From an uncultured Eubacteriales bacterium (GTDB lineage: Bacteria; Bacillota; Clostridia; Oscillospirales; CAG-272), in assembly GCA_900546695.1 (NCBI GenBank), contig URDX01000004.1:66497-130496 (forward strand): a DNA stretch of 64,000 nt. The letters run 5' to 3'. Positions 17,382-25,748 of this stretch are shown piece by piece. The notes under the pieces were generated by a model. It was not told the DNA's origin. It was given only the letters and a program-made list of their open reading frames with translations, and made no database searches. The position numbers and the translations under genes are program-made. Position 1 is the stretch's first letter. Every line of letters begins with the position of its first letter.

Positions 17382-18899
17382 TTATGCCTGCGGATAGATG
17401 CGGTCATCCGCCGCAGTATAGGCGCGATATGCCGCCTCCGATGCCTCGCTCGGTGCGGGGATGTACTCGCGGTCGGTCGCGACGATGCAGTCGCAAGCCT
17501 CCTCGACCGACGGGAAAAGCCCGACTCCGACACCGCCGAGTATGGCGGCGCCGAGACATGCCGTGTCCGTATTTTTAAGCGTAACGAGCCGCCGCCCGCA
17601 CATATCCGCCTTGATGCCGCACCACAGCGGGCTCAGTGCTCCGCCGCCCATCGTGCGTATCTCCTCGCAGCGGACATCGAGATAATCGAGCGTTGCACGC
17701 AGCATTGCGGCGACCGACTCGAGTATCGCGCGCGCCATATGCTCGCGCCCGTGCTCCATGGTCAGCCCGTAAAAAACGCCGCGCGCGTCGGGGTCGTATT
17801 TCGGCATGGTCGAGCCGCAGAGATACGGGAGAAAAACAAGTCCCGCAGAACCAGGCTCAACCTTCTCAGCCAGCTCGTCGAGCTCGCGGAATGAAAGCTC
17901 CGGGCAGAATTTGTTTCTGAACCATTTCAGCGCTATCCCCGCAGTGGGGGTCCATGAAAGCAGCGCATAGCTGCCGTCATATGTAAGGTGACACGGCATG
18001 ATGCTGCTCGCGTCGTACGGCGGTATGCCGCCCGTCGGTGCGAAAACGGTCATGGTCGTACCCGTCATCTCGCTGACGATGCCCTCACGGACAACGCCCG
18101 CGCCGATAGCTCCCGCAACCTGATCCAGCGCGCCCGTGACAACGGGAATGCCGCCGTCTGCGGGTACACCCGCAGTGCCTCCGCCGCACAGCCATGCGGG
18201 GTCGGCATAGCCTATCACGGTGCCGCTCGGCACGATGCGCGGCAGCTGACGCTCGGAGATTCCGACCTCGTCGAGCATTTCGCCCCACCATGTGCGCTGT
18301 CTTATATCGAGATATATGGTAGACGACTGCACCGTCGGCTCGGTGACGAACTGTCCCGAAAGCGCCCACAGCAGCCAATCCTCAAGAAGAAAGATGCGCT
18401 CTGTGCCCGAAAACATCTCGGGCTCGTTCTCGCGCAGCCATGCGAGCTTGCACGCGGGCCATGTAGCGACGATCTCGGGCTGACCCGTGACCTCGTAGAC
18501 CCGTTCGCGTCCGAAGCGCGCGTCTATTTCCTTTGCCTGTGCGTCGGCGCGGTTATCGAGCCAGACTATCGCGGGGCGCAGCGGGCTGTTGTCGCCGCCC
18601 GTGACAATAAGCGTCTCTCCCTGCGTGTCTATCGAGATGGCGGCAACGCGCTCGCGCAGCTCCTCCTCGCCCGCACCGGGAAACGCCTTCCACGCCGCCG
18701 CAGTCAGACCGCGCCGCAGTATCGAGATATACTCGCAAGCGTCAAATTCGACGGTATTTCCGCGCGTATCAAGGATATAATCGACGTTTACGGCGGCAAG
18801 CGTATTACCGTCGGTATCAAACACCGCGACCTTCTGCGAGGTCGTTCCGACGTCAACGCCGATAAGACATTTCTTCTCTGTTCCGTTCACGGTTCTCAT
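17382..18899 (-). CDS. FGGY-family carbohydrate kinase
   Basis: This is a 505-residue sugar kinase of the FGGY (xylulokinase/gluconokinase/fuculokinase) family. The N-terminal domain starts KCLIGVDVGTTSQKVAVFD (phosphate loop), with substrate-region motif IVWLDNRAD. The C-terminal domain has GALDQVAGAIGAGV and the FGGY-type signature IRTMGGGALSPLWCGIKADM. Length matches the family. It overlaps the preceding triose-phosphate isomerase gene by 4 bp (ATGA), so the two are translationally coupled. The exact sugar is unknown. The context (fucose-isomerase-like enzyme downstream) favours a ketose. Confidence 0.9.
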   Translation of the reverse strand: MRTVNGTEKKCLIGVDVGTTSQKVAVFDTDGNTLAAVNVDYILDTRGNTVEFDACEYISILRRGLTAAAWKAFPGAGEEELRERVAAISIDTQGETLIVTGGDNSPLRPAIVWLDNRADAQAKEIDARFGRERVYEVTGQPEIVATWPACKLAWLRENEPEMFSGTERIFLLEDWLLWALSGQFVTEPTVQSSTIYLDIRQRTWWGEMLDEVGISERQLPRIVPSGTVIGYADPAWLCGGGTAGVPADGGIPVVTGALDQVAGAIGAGVVREGIVSEMTGTTMTVFAPTGGIPPYDASSIMPCHLTYDGSYALLSWTPTAGIALKWFRNKFCPELSFRELDELAEKVEPGSAGLVFLPYLCGSTMPKYDPDARGVFYGLTMEHGREHMARAILESVAAMLRATLDYLDVRCEEIRTMGGGALSPLWCGIKADMCGRRLVTLKNTDTACLGAAILGGVGVGLFPSVEEACDCIVATDREYIPAPSEASEAAYRAYTAADDRIYPQA

Positions 18900-19600
18900 G
18901 CCCTATGCTTCTCATCCCATGCCGAGCGCAGCGCCGATATCATCTCCTCGACCATTGCGGCGGGGTCGGCTGCCTTGAATATTCCGCTCGTGCTGCCCGT
19001 CGCCTCCGCGCCGAGCATTATCGTGTTGTAAACGTCCTCGCCGTTTGATATTCCCGCGCCCTGAAGCACCATGATATCCGGGTTTATCTCGCGCACGCGG
19101 CGGATGGTCTCGGTGACGTAGTTCTCGTCGCTCGTTTTGCCTGTTCCGATAAGCTCGGTAGGTTCGGCGACAAGCAGATTCGGCGAGAGCCGTGCAATGT
19201 CGGTCAGCTCCTCTACCGTGCTTGCACAGACTATGGTGCCCAATCCGACCTCGTCGGCGCGCGCTATCGTCTTTTCTATTGTCTCAAGCGTCAGCGGGCG
19301 CTCCGCGTGATTGAGCATTACGCCCTCTGCTCCCGCCGCCTTTACAGCCTCGGGAAGCACCGAGCCGAGCCCCCTGCCGGGACGCAGACAGTCCATGTGC
19401 TGAGCGAATACGTGAATGCGCTCGGTATTGTCGGCGATGGTCTTAATGTCGGTGTAGACGGGAGTGAGCAGAATGTCTACATCGTACTTTATCGCGACGC
19501 GGTCGATGACCTTTGCGAGCGCGAGCATTTCGTCGCCGTACATAAAGCACTTCGGTCCGATCTCAAAAAACGGCGGTTTGATCTTAAAGCCCTTGAACAT
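18896..19600 (-). CDS. Triose-phosphate isomerase, archaeal-like family
   Basis: The 234-residue TIM-barrel protein resembles archaeal-type triose-phosphate isomerases rather than the canonical bacterial TpiA (about 250). Indicators are VFAQHMD followed by GRGLGSVLPEAVKAAGAEG, the catalytic-His region MLNHAERPL, and the catalytic-Glu motif VAEPTELIGTG. The phosphate-binding end is GSTSGIFKA. The expected NHSERR is NHAERP here, so specificity may differ, for example for a tetrulose phosphate. The start at 19600 follows AAGGAAG. It is the first gene of the sugar operon, with a promoter about 100 bp upstream. Confidence 0.85.
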   Translation of the reverse strand: MFKGFKIKPPFFEIGPKCFMYGDEMLALAKVIDRVAIKYDVDILLTPVYTDIKTIADNTERIHVFAQHMDCLRPGRGLGSVLPEAVKAAGAEGVMLNHAERPLTLETIEKTIARADEVGLGTIVCASTVEELTDIARLSPNLLVAEPTELIGTGKTSDENYVTETIRRVREINPDIMVLQGAGISNGEDVYNTIMLGAEATGSTSGIFKAADPAAMVEEMISALRSAWDEKHRA

Positions 19601-19701
19601 ATCAATACTTCCTTTCGGTATACCGAGGCTCCGCCTCGTGCACGGGCGTTCTCCGCCCCACAGCTGCACCGCGGGAGACTCACAGACTTTTCGGTGCGTA
19701 T

Positions 19702-19730
19702 ATTGTACTACATCCGAAAGACAATTGCAA
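19702..19730 (-). promoter_or_regulatory. Promoter of the TIM-kinase-isomerase operon
   Basis: On the minus strand, TTGCAA (19730-19725), a 17-bp spacer and TACAAT (19707-19702) lie about 100 bp upstream of the triose-phosphate isomerase start. Confidence 0.65.
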
Positions 19731-19858
19731 GTATACCGAGAAAATTATTTTGACATCCTCGACAATCTGCGGTTGTCAGGCGTGTCAGAAAACGTCTGCA
19801 CCGCCCTTTGCATATCCGATATGCCAAGCCGCCGCATCAACACGCGCGACGAATATAA

Positions 19859-20818
19859 TCACTTCCCCTCTGCCTCGGCGATACGGCGCTTAAGCGCCTT
19901 CGTCTTTGCGCTGCGACGGATGAGCGGCACCGCTATCAGCGCGGCAAGCAGCAGCACTGCGGCTGCGGCAATGATGACATCGGCATAGCGCGGATAGCCC
20001 TCGCCGAGTATTGCGCTCGTGCCGCCGCGATAAGCGTTCGACACGGTCGTTATGTGTGCCTGCCCGTCGTATTCGTCGACCGACCGACCGTCTGCGGTCA
20101 TATCGACCTTTTCGGTGATTATCCCGCCGTCTGCGTTAAGCGCAGCGCCGCTCGCGGAGGAAATATCGAGTGCGGCAGCCGTGATACGGATCGTACCCGA
20201 CGTATATATCGGAGCGTTTGCGGTGAGTGTGCAGTCGGCAAGCGCCGCGGTACGGGCAGAAAGCGCCGTCCCCGCCGAGCTTATATCGGTCACGCCGCCC
20301 GAGAGCGTTATGCCGCCGCTCTCACAGCGTATCCCGCAGCTCTGAGCCTCGATGGTGATGCTGCCCGAGCGCACGGTTATCACCGTTCCGCTCTCGGTCG
20401 AGTAGGACATGATACCGTCCTCGGATACGAGCGTCAGACTGCCGTCGCCCGTAAATGTGACGCTGCCCTGACATGCTATCGCAGCCTTCTTTGCGCTGAT
20501 ATAGTTCTTTCCCGAGAGCTCAATCGTCGCGCCCTTCATGACGCGCAGACCGTAATCGTCGTCGGTATGTATCTCAAGCCCCGACAGCTTCAGCGTCTCG
20601 TCGATATTCTTCCATACATAGCCCTCGCCGACGATATCCTTTTTCGGACGGCTGATGTCGACCGTCTCGCGGATAATTCCGTCGGTCGCGGTCGCCGCGG
20701 TATCGGCGGCTGTCTGCGCCGCCGCGCGGGAGGTCACGGGCAGCGCAAGCAGCGTCGCCCCGACAAGCATGACCGCGCAGACGCGCGAAAGCGTGTTTTT
20801 TATGTTTATATGCAGCAT
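19859..20818 (-). CDS. Secreted, membrane-anchored beta-helix-like protein
   Basis: The 319-residue protein has a signal peptide (residues 1-32, ending in a TSRAAA-type site). A long region of short beta-strand repeats rich in Gly, Ser, Thr and Ile follows, such as SGTVITVRSGSITIEAQSCGI, suggesting a right-handed parallel beta-helix. A C-terminal membrane segment (about 280-302) and a basic cytosolic tail (RRSAKTKALKRR) complete it. The opening 'LRVMKGATIELSGKNYI' resembles the DUF4353/carbohydrate-binding group of surface proteins. It is therefore probably exposed on the cell surface and anchored by its C-terminus. No enzymatic residues can be assigned. It is monocistronic and has its own promoter. 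Confidence 0.7.
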   Translation of the reverse strand: MLHINIKNTLSRVCAVMLVGATLLALPVTSRAAAQTAADTAATATDGIIRETVDISRPKKDIVGEGYVWKNIDETLKLSGLEIHTDDDYGLRVMKGATIELSGKNYISAKKAAIACQGSVTFTGDGSLTLVSEDGIMSYSTESGTVITVRSGSITIEAQSCGIRCESGGITLSGGVTDISSAGTALSARTAALADCTLTANAPIYTSGTIRITAAALDISSASGAALNADGGIITEKVDMTADGRSVDEYDGQAHITTVSNAYRGGTSAILGEGYPRYADVIIAAAAVLLLAALIAVPLIRRSAKTKALKRRIAEAEGK

Positions 20819-20907
20819 AAGCGATTTCCGCCTTTCTCGTGCAGAGCGTCATACCGTGCGGCAGCGCTCCGTATTATTAAGGTAACGGGAAGGCATTCCC
20901 ACTGTAA

Positions 20908-20936
20908 AGTATAGCATACGGCGGGCGAATAGTCAA
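20908..20936 (-). promoter_or_regulatory. Promoter of the beta-helix surface protein
   Basis: On the minus strand, TTGACT (20936-20931), a 17-bp spacer and TATACT (20913-20908) lie about 90 bp upstream of the start. It is back-to-back with the vanZ promoter, only 13 bp away. Confidence 0.75.
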
Positions 20937-20949
20937 GCACGATGCGGGC

Positions 20950-20993
20950 TTGACAGCGGGCGAAAAAGTAACTATAATATTACGGTAATATTA
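20950..20993 (+). promoter_or_regulatory. vanZ promoter with overlapping palindromic operator
   Basis: TTGACA (20950-20955), a 17-bp spacer and TATAAT (20973-20978) form a consensus promoter. A perfect 9-1-9 palindrome, TAATATTAC-G-GTAATATTA (20975-20993), overlaps the -10 box and the probable transcription start. That is the expected position for a dimeric repressor. The regulator is not identified. Confidence 0.7.
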
Positions 20994-21065
20994 TGCCGCG
21001 CTGTGCGCAGCGAAAAGGTCGTATATTGCGTGAGGGCATGACAGAAACGAAAAGGGGGGAGAGCG

Positions 21066-21551
21066 ATGCCCGAAAATGAAATGAGCCGCAGACGGCGCTG
21101 CGGGATAATTCTTCTCGCCGTGCTGATAGCTGCGACGCTCGCTTTTATCTGGAGCAACTCCTCCGACGACCCGACGCAGACCTATGAAAAGAGCGACGGC
21201 GTCATGGCACTGCTTAAGCCTATCCTCGACCCGCTCGACCTCATAGGCGACGAGGATTTCTCCTTTCTTGTGCGAAAGGCGGCGCATTTTTCGGAGTTCG
21301 CTCTGCTCGGCGCGGAGCTGTTCGCGCTCCGTCTGCTGCTGCACCGGCGCAGCCTGACCGCCGCACCGCTCGCCGTTCTGTGCACTGCCGTTATCGACGA
21401 GACGATACAGATATACTCCGAACGCACATCGAGCACGATAGATGTCATAATCGACTTTTTCGGCGGCATCACGGGAATGCTCTTTTTCTGCCTGTGCATA
21501 TGGATACACGGGCGTATAAAGCGCAGACGCGCCGCGCGCCGACACGCATAA
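21066..21551 (+). CDS. VanZ family membrane protein
   Basis: The 161-residue protein has four hydrophobic segments and the VanZ signature: an early IWSNSSDD motif (residues about 29-36), RKAAHFSEFALLG (about 75-87), then DETIQIYSERTSSTIDVIIDF (about 110-130). VanZ proteins give low-level teicoplanin resistance in some bacteria; most chromosomal copies are of unknown function. The start follows a GGGGGGAG ribosome-binding site. It has its own promoter with an overlapping palindrome and is convergent with the aminotransferase gene. Confidence 0.88.
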   Translation: MPENEMSRRRRCGIILLAVLIAATLAFIWSNSSDDPTQTYEKSDGVMALLKPILDPLDLIGDEDFSFLVRKAAHFSEFALLGAELFALRLLLHRRSLTAAPLAVLCTAVIDETIQIYSERTSSTIDVIIDFFGGITGMLFFCLCIWIHGRIKRRRAARRHA

Positions 21552-21909
21552 AAGAGCCGCCGCCCGACGCGCTTAAAAAACGACGCCTGCAACTAACGAC
21601 ACACGAAAAAAATCACTGCAAGCTGCGATGGGCGCACTAAACGATATCACGCGCTGCCACATGTATATAAAGGCATCCTTATACAAAAGGCACTGCGAAC
21701 TATTATTTCGCACACATTAAAGCACCGCCGCCCCGACCGAACGGTCGGGGCGGCGGTTTATCGTATTTCGCGGTCAAGCGGGCGTAAGCAGATAAAGCAT
21801 GACATCTAATGCACATCACCATGCCCTTAGCAGCATGTCATGCACATCAATATACCTAAGCAAAACTGCCGTCAATCCATAACTCTGCGCCTGCGCATCA
21901 AGCGACAAC
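21552..21909. other. Intergenic region between vanZ and dat
   Basis: Apart from the terminator at 21724-21757, nothing gene-like is seen. The right part (21790-21905) has CATGACATC/CATGTCATGCACATC-like degenerate units. Confidence 0.5.
21724..21763. terminator. Bidirectional terminator between vanZ and dat
   Basis: A perfect 15-bp GC-rich stem (21724-21738 with 21743-21757) has a GAAC loop. It is followed by TTATCG on the plus strand and by GCTTTAATG on the minus strand. Its position between convergent genes fits a shared terminator. Confidence 0.75.
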
Positions 21910-22785
21910 TCACATGCAGTCGCGATCAAGCTTTTCGACGTAGAGCTGCTGTATACGGTCGAACAGCGCGGTATCGCGTCCGCCGACGGGAGCACCGTCG
22001 AGCTCGCATGCACGGCGCACAAGTGTGGTAGTGCTCGAGATAAGAATCTCATCGGCATCGGCAAGCTCGGCGCGTGTAATATAGCGCTCGACTACGGGGA
22101 TACCGTTTGCGCGGCAGATACCGATAAGATGGCTGCGCGCGATGCCCGGCAGAATGAAATGTCCGAGCGGGGCGGTGATATACTCGCCGTTCTTAAGTAT
22201 AGCAATATTGGTATGTGCGCCCTCCGTGACGACATCGCGATACTCCGTTCCGTCATCCTCGAACAGGCGGCGTCTTATCTGAACCGCCTCGTCGCAGCCC
22301 GCGTCTATAGCAGCCTGTGCGGCAAGGATATTCGGTATAAGATTGATGGTCTTGACGTTGCACATCTCATAGCGGATATCGTCGACGGTATGCAGCTTCA
22401 TCGGTACATCGAGCTTTGTTATCTTCTTCGGCTTGACGTACATGAGCAGATTTGCCTTTGAATTTTCGGGAAAAGGATGATTGCGGGGCGCTGTTCCGCG
22501 GCTCGCCTGCCAGTAGATGAGAACATCCGAACGGTCGTCAAGGCGCGATATAAGGTCGTTTATTATCCCGAGCAGCTGCTCGCGCGTGTACGGAAAGTCG
22601 ATGCGGACAAGACGGCAGCTGTTGTAGAAGCGTTCGAAATGCTCGTCGATAAGAAACGGCTTTCCGTTATGGCAGAATGCGACATCGTAAACACCGTCGC
22701 CGAAATAAACCGCTCTGTCCTCGAGAGGTACCTTTATATCCTCGATGGCGGATATCGTTCCGTTGTAATATGCTGCGTTTTTCAT
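21910..22785 (-). CDS. Class IV aminotransferase (D-amino-acid transaminase-like)
   Basis: The protein has 291 residues from the ATG at 22785, which follows an AGGGAG site; the open frame runs further upstream without support. It is a fold-type IV PLP enzyme. The N-terminus contains YYNGTISAIEDIKVPLEDRA followed by GDGVYD. The PLP lysine is in MCNVKTINLIPNILA (about residues 148-162), the ThrAsn motif is EGAHTNIAI, and the phosphate site is SSTTTLVRR. The closest functional group is D-alanine aminotransferase, which supplies D-Glu/D-Ala for peptidoglycan. Branched-chain aminotransferase or aminodeoxychorismate lyase are less likely. It lies 98 bp downstream of dus. Confidence 0.85.
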   Translation of the reverse strand: MKNAAYYNGTISAIEDIKVPLEDRAVYFGDGVYDVAFCHNGKPFLIDEHFERFYNSCRLVRIDFPYTREQLLGIINDLISRLDDRSDVLIYWQASRGTAPRNHPFPENSKANLLMYVKPKKITKLDVPMKLHTVDDIRYEMCNVKTINLIPNILAAQAAIDAGCDEAVQIRRRLFEDDGTEYRDVVTEGAHTNIAILKNGEYITAPLGHFILPGIARSHLIGICRANGIPVVERYITRAELADADEILISSTTTLVRRACELDGAPVGGRDTALFDRIQQLYVEKLDRDCM

Positions 22786-22883
22786 AGCTTCTCCCTTCGC
22801 CCGCCCTGCCGTAGCCTTGCGGGTATTTGTATTATATCTAACTTTCGAATTGTCCTTTGAACGACAGTTCGCCTCATTACGCA

Positions 22884-23876
22884 CTATTCGGCGTAGCCCG
22901 AATGCGCGTACTCCTCAGCGTGCTCCGCGAGCTCGTCAAGCAGTGCACATATCGCATCCTCCCGCTCCTCACGGTTTATGCGGTCGCGCATTGCAGCCGC
23001 ACCGCGTATGCCCGTGATATACCAGCCGAGATGCTTTCGCGCCTCACGCAGGCCGATATACTCGCCCTTATCCGCCATCAGCAGATGCATATGCTCTTTA
23101 GCCGCGGAAATTCGCTCGCTCACCGTCGGCGGAACGAATTCCTCACCCGACAGCGCAGCCTTTACCTCGGCAAAGAGCCACGGATTCCCGCATGCGCCCT
23201 GCCCTATGGCTACCGAATCCACTCCGGTATATTCCATCATCTTCGCAGCATCCGCAGCAGAGCGTATCCCGCCGTTTCCTATAACGGGAATCCTCACGGC
23301 TGTCTTTACGGCGGAGATGGTATCAAGATCGACGGGCGGAGCGTACATCTGCTCCCGCGTACGTCCGTGAATGCACAGCCCGTCCGCGCCGCAGGCTTCG
23401 AGCCGTTTTGCAAGCTCAGGCGCGTTGATATGCTCGCTGTCGATGCCCGTGCGGAGCTTGACCGTAACCGGGACGCTCACCGCGCCGCGCACCGCAGACA
23501 CTATCCTGCCCGCAAGCACCGGATAACGCATGAGCGCGCTGCCGTCGCCCGACGTGAATATCTTTCTCACCGGGCAGCCCATATTTATGTCTATGACATC
23601 GGGCGCATAGTTATCACACAGCCATGCCGCAGCATTCGCCATTATCGTCGGGTCGCTGCCGAATATCTGCAGCGCGGCGGGATGCTCATCCTCGCCGAGA
23701 CGCGCGAGCTCGGGCGTTTTTCGGTCGCCGTAAGCTATCGCCTTTGCCGATATCATCTCCGACACGACATAATCCGCGCCCTGCCGACGGCACAGCATAC
23801 GGAAGGTGCGGTCGGTCACGCCCGCCATCGGTGCAAGAGTGAGCCCGAAGCCGATATCTACATTTCTTATCCTCAA
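22884..23876 (-). CDS. dus: tRNA-dihydrouridine synthase
   Basis: This 330-residue TIM-barrel flavoenzyme of the Dus family reduces uridines in the tRNA D-loop. Visible motifs are APMAGVTDRTFR (residues 16-27), the catalytic-Cys motif INMGCPVRKIFTSGDGSALM (about 97-116), FMN-phosphate-binding VIGNGGIRSA and GVDSVAIGQGACGNPWLF. The C-terminal helical tRNA-binding domain is present. It most resembles DusB. A promoter lies 70 bp upstream, and the aminotransferase gene follows. Confidence 0.95.
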   Translation of the reverse strand: MRIRNVDIGFGLTLAPMAGVTDRTFRMLCRRQGADYVVSEMISAKAIAYGDRKTPELARLGEDEHPAALQIFGSDPTIMANAAAWLCDNYAPDVIDINMGCPVRKIFTSGDGSALMRYPVLAGRIVSAVRGAVSVPVTVKLRTGIDSEHINAPELAKRLEACGADGLCIHGRTREQMYAPPVDLDTISAVKTAVRIPVIGNGGIRSAADAAKMMEYTGVDSVAIGQGACGNPWLFAEVKAALSGEEFVPPTVSERISAAKEHMHLLMADKGEYIGLREARKHLGWYITGIRGAAAMRDRINREEREDAICALLDELAEHAEEYAHSGYAE

Positions 23877-23945
23877 GGGCTCCCTCCGAATCAGCTGAGA
23901 TTATGTATCAGCCGCGCCGAAAAGCGCGCCCGTACATATGCCATG

Positions 23946-23974
23946 ATTATACACCATTCCGCGGATTTTTGCAA
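23946..23974 (-). promoter_or_regulatory. dus promoter
   Basis: On the minus strand, TTGCAA (23974-23969), a 17-bp spacer and TATAAT (23951-23946) lie 70 bp upstream of the dus start. Confidence 0.7.
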
Positions 23975-24171
23975 GTACACAAGGCAAAAAATGCATTTTG
24001 CCCGTTTATTAAATAAAAATGTCACGCCGAAATGCATCCCGCCGTACCGTCTGCGGCGGGGAGGCATACAAGAAAATACCGAGACGGGCAGCACTCCGCA
24101 AAGCAAATCATCGGCAAGCATACATCACAAAAAGCGGCAATCGAAACATCGCAAACACGCTCCGTAAACGC

Positions 24172-24215
24172 AAAAACCTGCGACGTGCTCACCGCAGCGG
24201 TGGCATGTCGCAGGT
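24172..24215 (-). terminator. Terminator of the S10-spc-alpha operon
   Basis: On the minus strand, ACCTGCGAC pairs with GTCGCAGGT around an inner CACCGC/GCGGTG stem, and TTTTTG follows. It lies about 70 bp after rplQ and is the natural end of the ribosomal transcript. Confidence 0.85.
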
Positions 24216-24285
24216 ATATGTTTGCTTTTATCACGCGGGGCTGAGCCCGCGCAGGATGCAGGGGGATTCCCCTACGCTGCTCCGA

Positions 24286-24690
24286 TTACTCAGCAGCAGT
24301 CTCAGCCTTAGCGTCAGCCTTCTTATCTTCCTTAGCGGGAGCCTCGAAGCCGACAAGGCGGATTACAGCCATCTCGGCACCGTCGCCGCGGCGGGGTCCG
24401 AGCTTATAAACGCTGGTGTAACCGCCGTTACGGTCAGCATACGAGGGTGCTATCTGATCGAACAGCTTCTTAACAACGTCTTCTTTGGTTATATAGGAAA
24501 GAGCAGCACGGCGGCTTGCCAGTGTGTTCTTCTTGCCGAGTGTAATCATTTTCTCGGTCATGCTGCGTACCTCTTTTGCTCTGTAAAGAGTGGTCTCAAT
24601 AGAGCCGTTTTCAAGAAGGTACGTTACAAGTCCGCGAAGCATCGCATTACGATGCGCGGTAGTTCTTCCGAGCTTTCTTGTACCGGGCAT
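24286..24690 (-). CDS. rplQ: 50S ribosomal protein L17
   Basis: The 134-residue protein matches bacterial L17. It starts MPGTRKLGRTTAHRNAMLR and contains the conserved LLENGSIETTLYRAKEVRSM. L17 binds 23S rRNA near the exit tunnel. The final about 12 residues are a charged Lys/Ala/Glu tail (KKADAKAETAAE). It is the last gene of the alpha operon, 13 bp after rpoA, followed by the terminator. Confidence 0.98.
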   Translation of the reverse strand: MPGTRKLGRTTAHRNAMLRGLVTYLLENGSIETTLYRAKEVRSMTEKMITLGKKNTLASRRAALSYITKEDVVKKLFDQIAPSYADRNGGYTSVYKLGPRRGDGAEMAVIRLVGFEAPAKEDKKADAKAETAAE

Positions 24691-24703
24691 TATAGTTTCC
24701 TCC

Positions 24704-25654
24704 TTATTCTTCTTCCTTCTTCAGGTCAAGACCCAAAGAGTGGAGCTTGAAGATGACCTCTTCAAGCGATTTTTTACCAAGATTTCTGACCTTAATCATT
24801 TCTTCCTCGGTGCGATTAGTCAGATCCTCCACCGTATCAATGCCTGCGCGCTTCAAGCAGTTGAAGCTGCGGACAGACATGTCAAGCTCCTCAATGGTCA
24901 TCTCAAGGACTTTCTCCTTGATGGTCTCTTCACGTTCAACCATTATCTCTGTATTCTTTGCCTCGTCGCTGAGATCGACGAACAAATTGAGATGCTCATT
25001 GAGAATCTTGGCTCCGAGGGAGACCGCCTCCTTAGCGGAGATGGTTCCGTTAGTAAGAACCTCGAGTGTGAGCTTATCGTAATCGGTATTGCTGCCGACA
25101 CGGGTATTCTCAACAGAGTAGCTTACGTTATATACCGGAGTATAGATAGAGTCGGTATAAATAGTACCGATGGCGGGCTGACCGAGCTGCTTGTTACGCT
25201 CCTGAGAAACATATCCGCGACCGTGGTCGAAGGTAAGCTCCATGTAAAGGCGAGAGCCCTCACTGAGAGTAGCAATATGATGCTCCGGATTCAGAATTTC
25301 GATGTCGGAATCCTGCTTGATGTCGCCTGCCGTAACCTCACGCTCGCCGCTGCAGTCGATAACGACGGTCTTGGGACTGTCGGAATAGAGCTTAGCGGTG
25401 ATGCCCTTAACATTAAGGACGATCTCGGTTACATCCTCTTTGACTCCGGGAACGGTAGAGATTTCGTGAAGCACACCGTCGATCTTTATACTCGTTACCG
25501 CAACACCGGGAAGCGAGCTGAGCAGCACTCTTCTCAGAGAGTTTCCGAGAGTAGTACCGTAGCCTCTTTCGAGCGGTTCGACTATAAAGGTGCCGGATCT
25601 TCCGTCTTCGCTTAGGTTGACAGTCGAAATATTGGGCTTTTCTATCTCAATCAT
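24704..25654 (-). CDS. rpoA: RNA polymerase alpha subunit
   Basis: The 316-residue protein starts MIEIEKPNISTVNLSEDG from the ATG at 25654, which follows an AGGAGG site; the frame extends nine codons further without support. The N-terminal assembly domain contains PLERGYGTTLGNSLRRVLLSS-type sequence (about residues 29-49). The C-terminal domain (about 240-316) includes RSFNCLKRAGIDTVEDL and NLGKKSLEEV, the DNA/UP-element-binding helices. It is encoded between rpsD and rplQ as in other Firmicutes. Confidence 0.98.
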   Translation of the reverse strand: MIEIEKPNISTVNLSEDGRSGTFIVEPLERGYGTTLGNSLRRVLLSSLPGVAVTSIKIDGVLHEISTVPGVKEDVTEIVLNVKGITAKLYSDSPKTVVIDCSGEREVTAGDIKQDSDIEILNPEHHIATLSEGSRLYMELTFDHGRGYVSQERNKQLGQPAIGTIYTDSIYTPVYNVSYSVENTRVGSNTDYDKLTLEVLTNGTISAKEAVSLGAKILNEHLNLFVDLSDEAKNTEIMVEREETIKEKVLEMTIEELDMSVRSFNCLKRAGIDTVEDLTNRTEEEMIKVRNLGKKSLEEVIFKLHSLGLDLKKEEE

Positions 25655-25748
25655 TATTTTCCCTCCTATTAAATCTCTCATTCAAACAAAACGTGAGATG
25701 CGTTCGCAACGAAAGAATGATGTATCCCGTGCGAACGGCCGGGAAATC

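Larger units (their letters stand above)
23877..24285. other. Region between the end of the ribosomal operon and dus
   Basis: It contains the dus promoter, the ribosomal-operon terminator (24172-24215) and, just after rplQ, two further GC hairpins (for example CGCGGGGCTGAGCCCGCG at 24235-24252). No gene is seen. Confidence 0.55.

Noticed and set aside
22857..24167. 436-codon plus-strand frame over dus and its promoter
   Set aside because: It is antisense to dus, crosses the dus promoter and has a composition of random Arg/His/Ala-rich translation.
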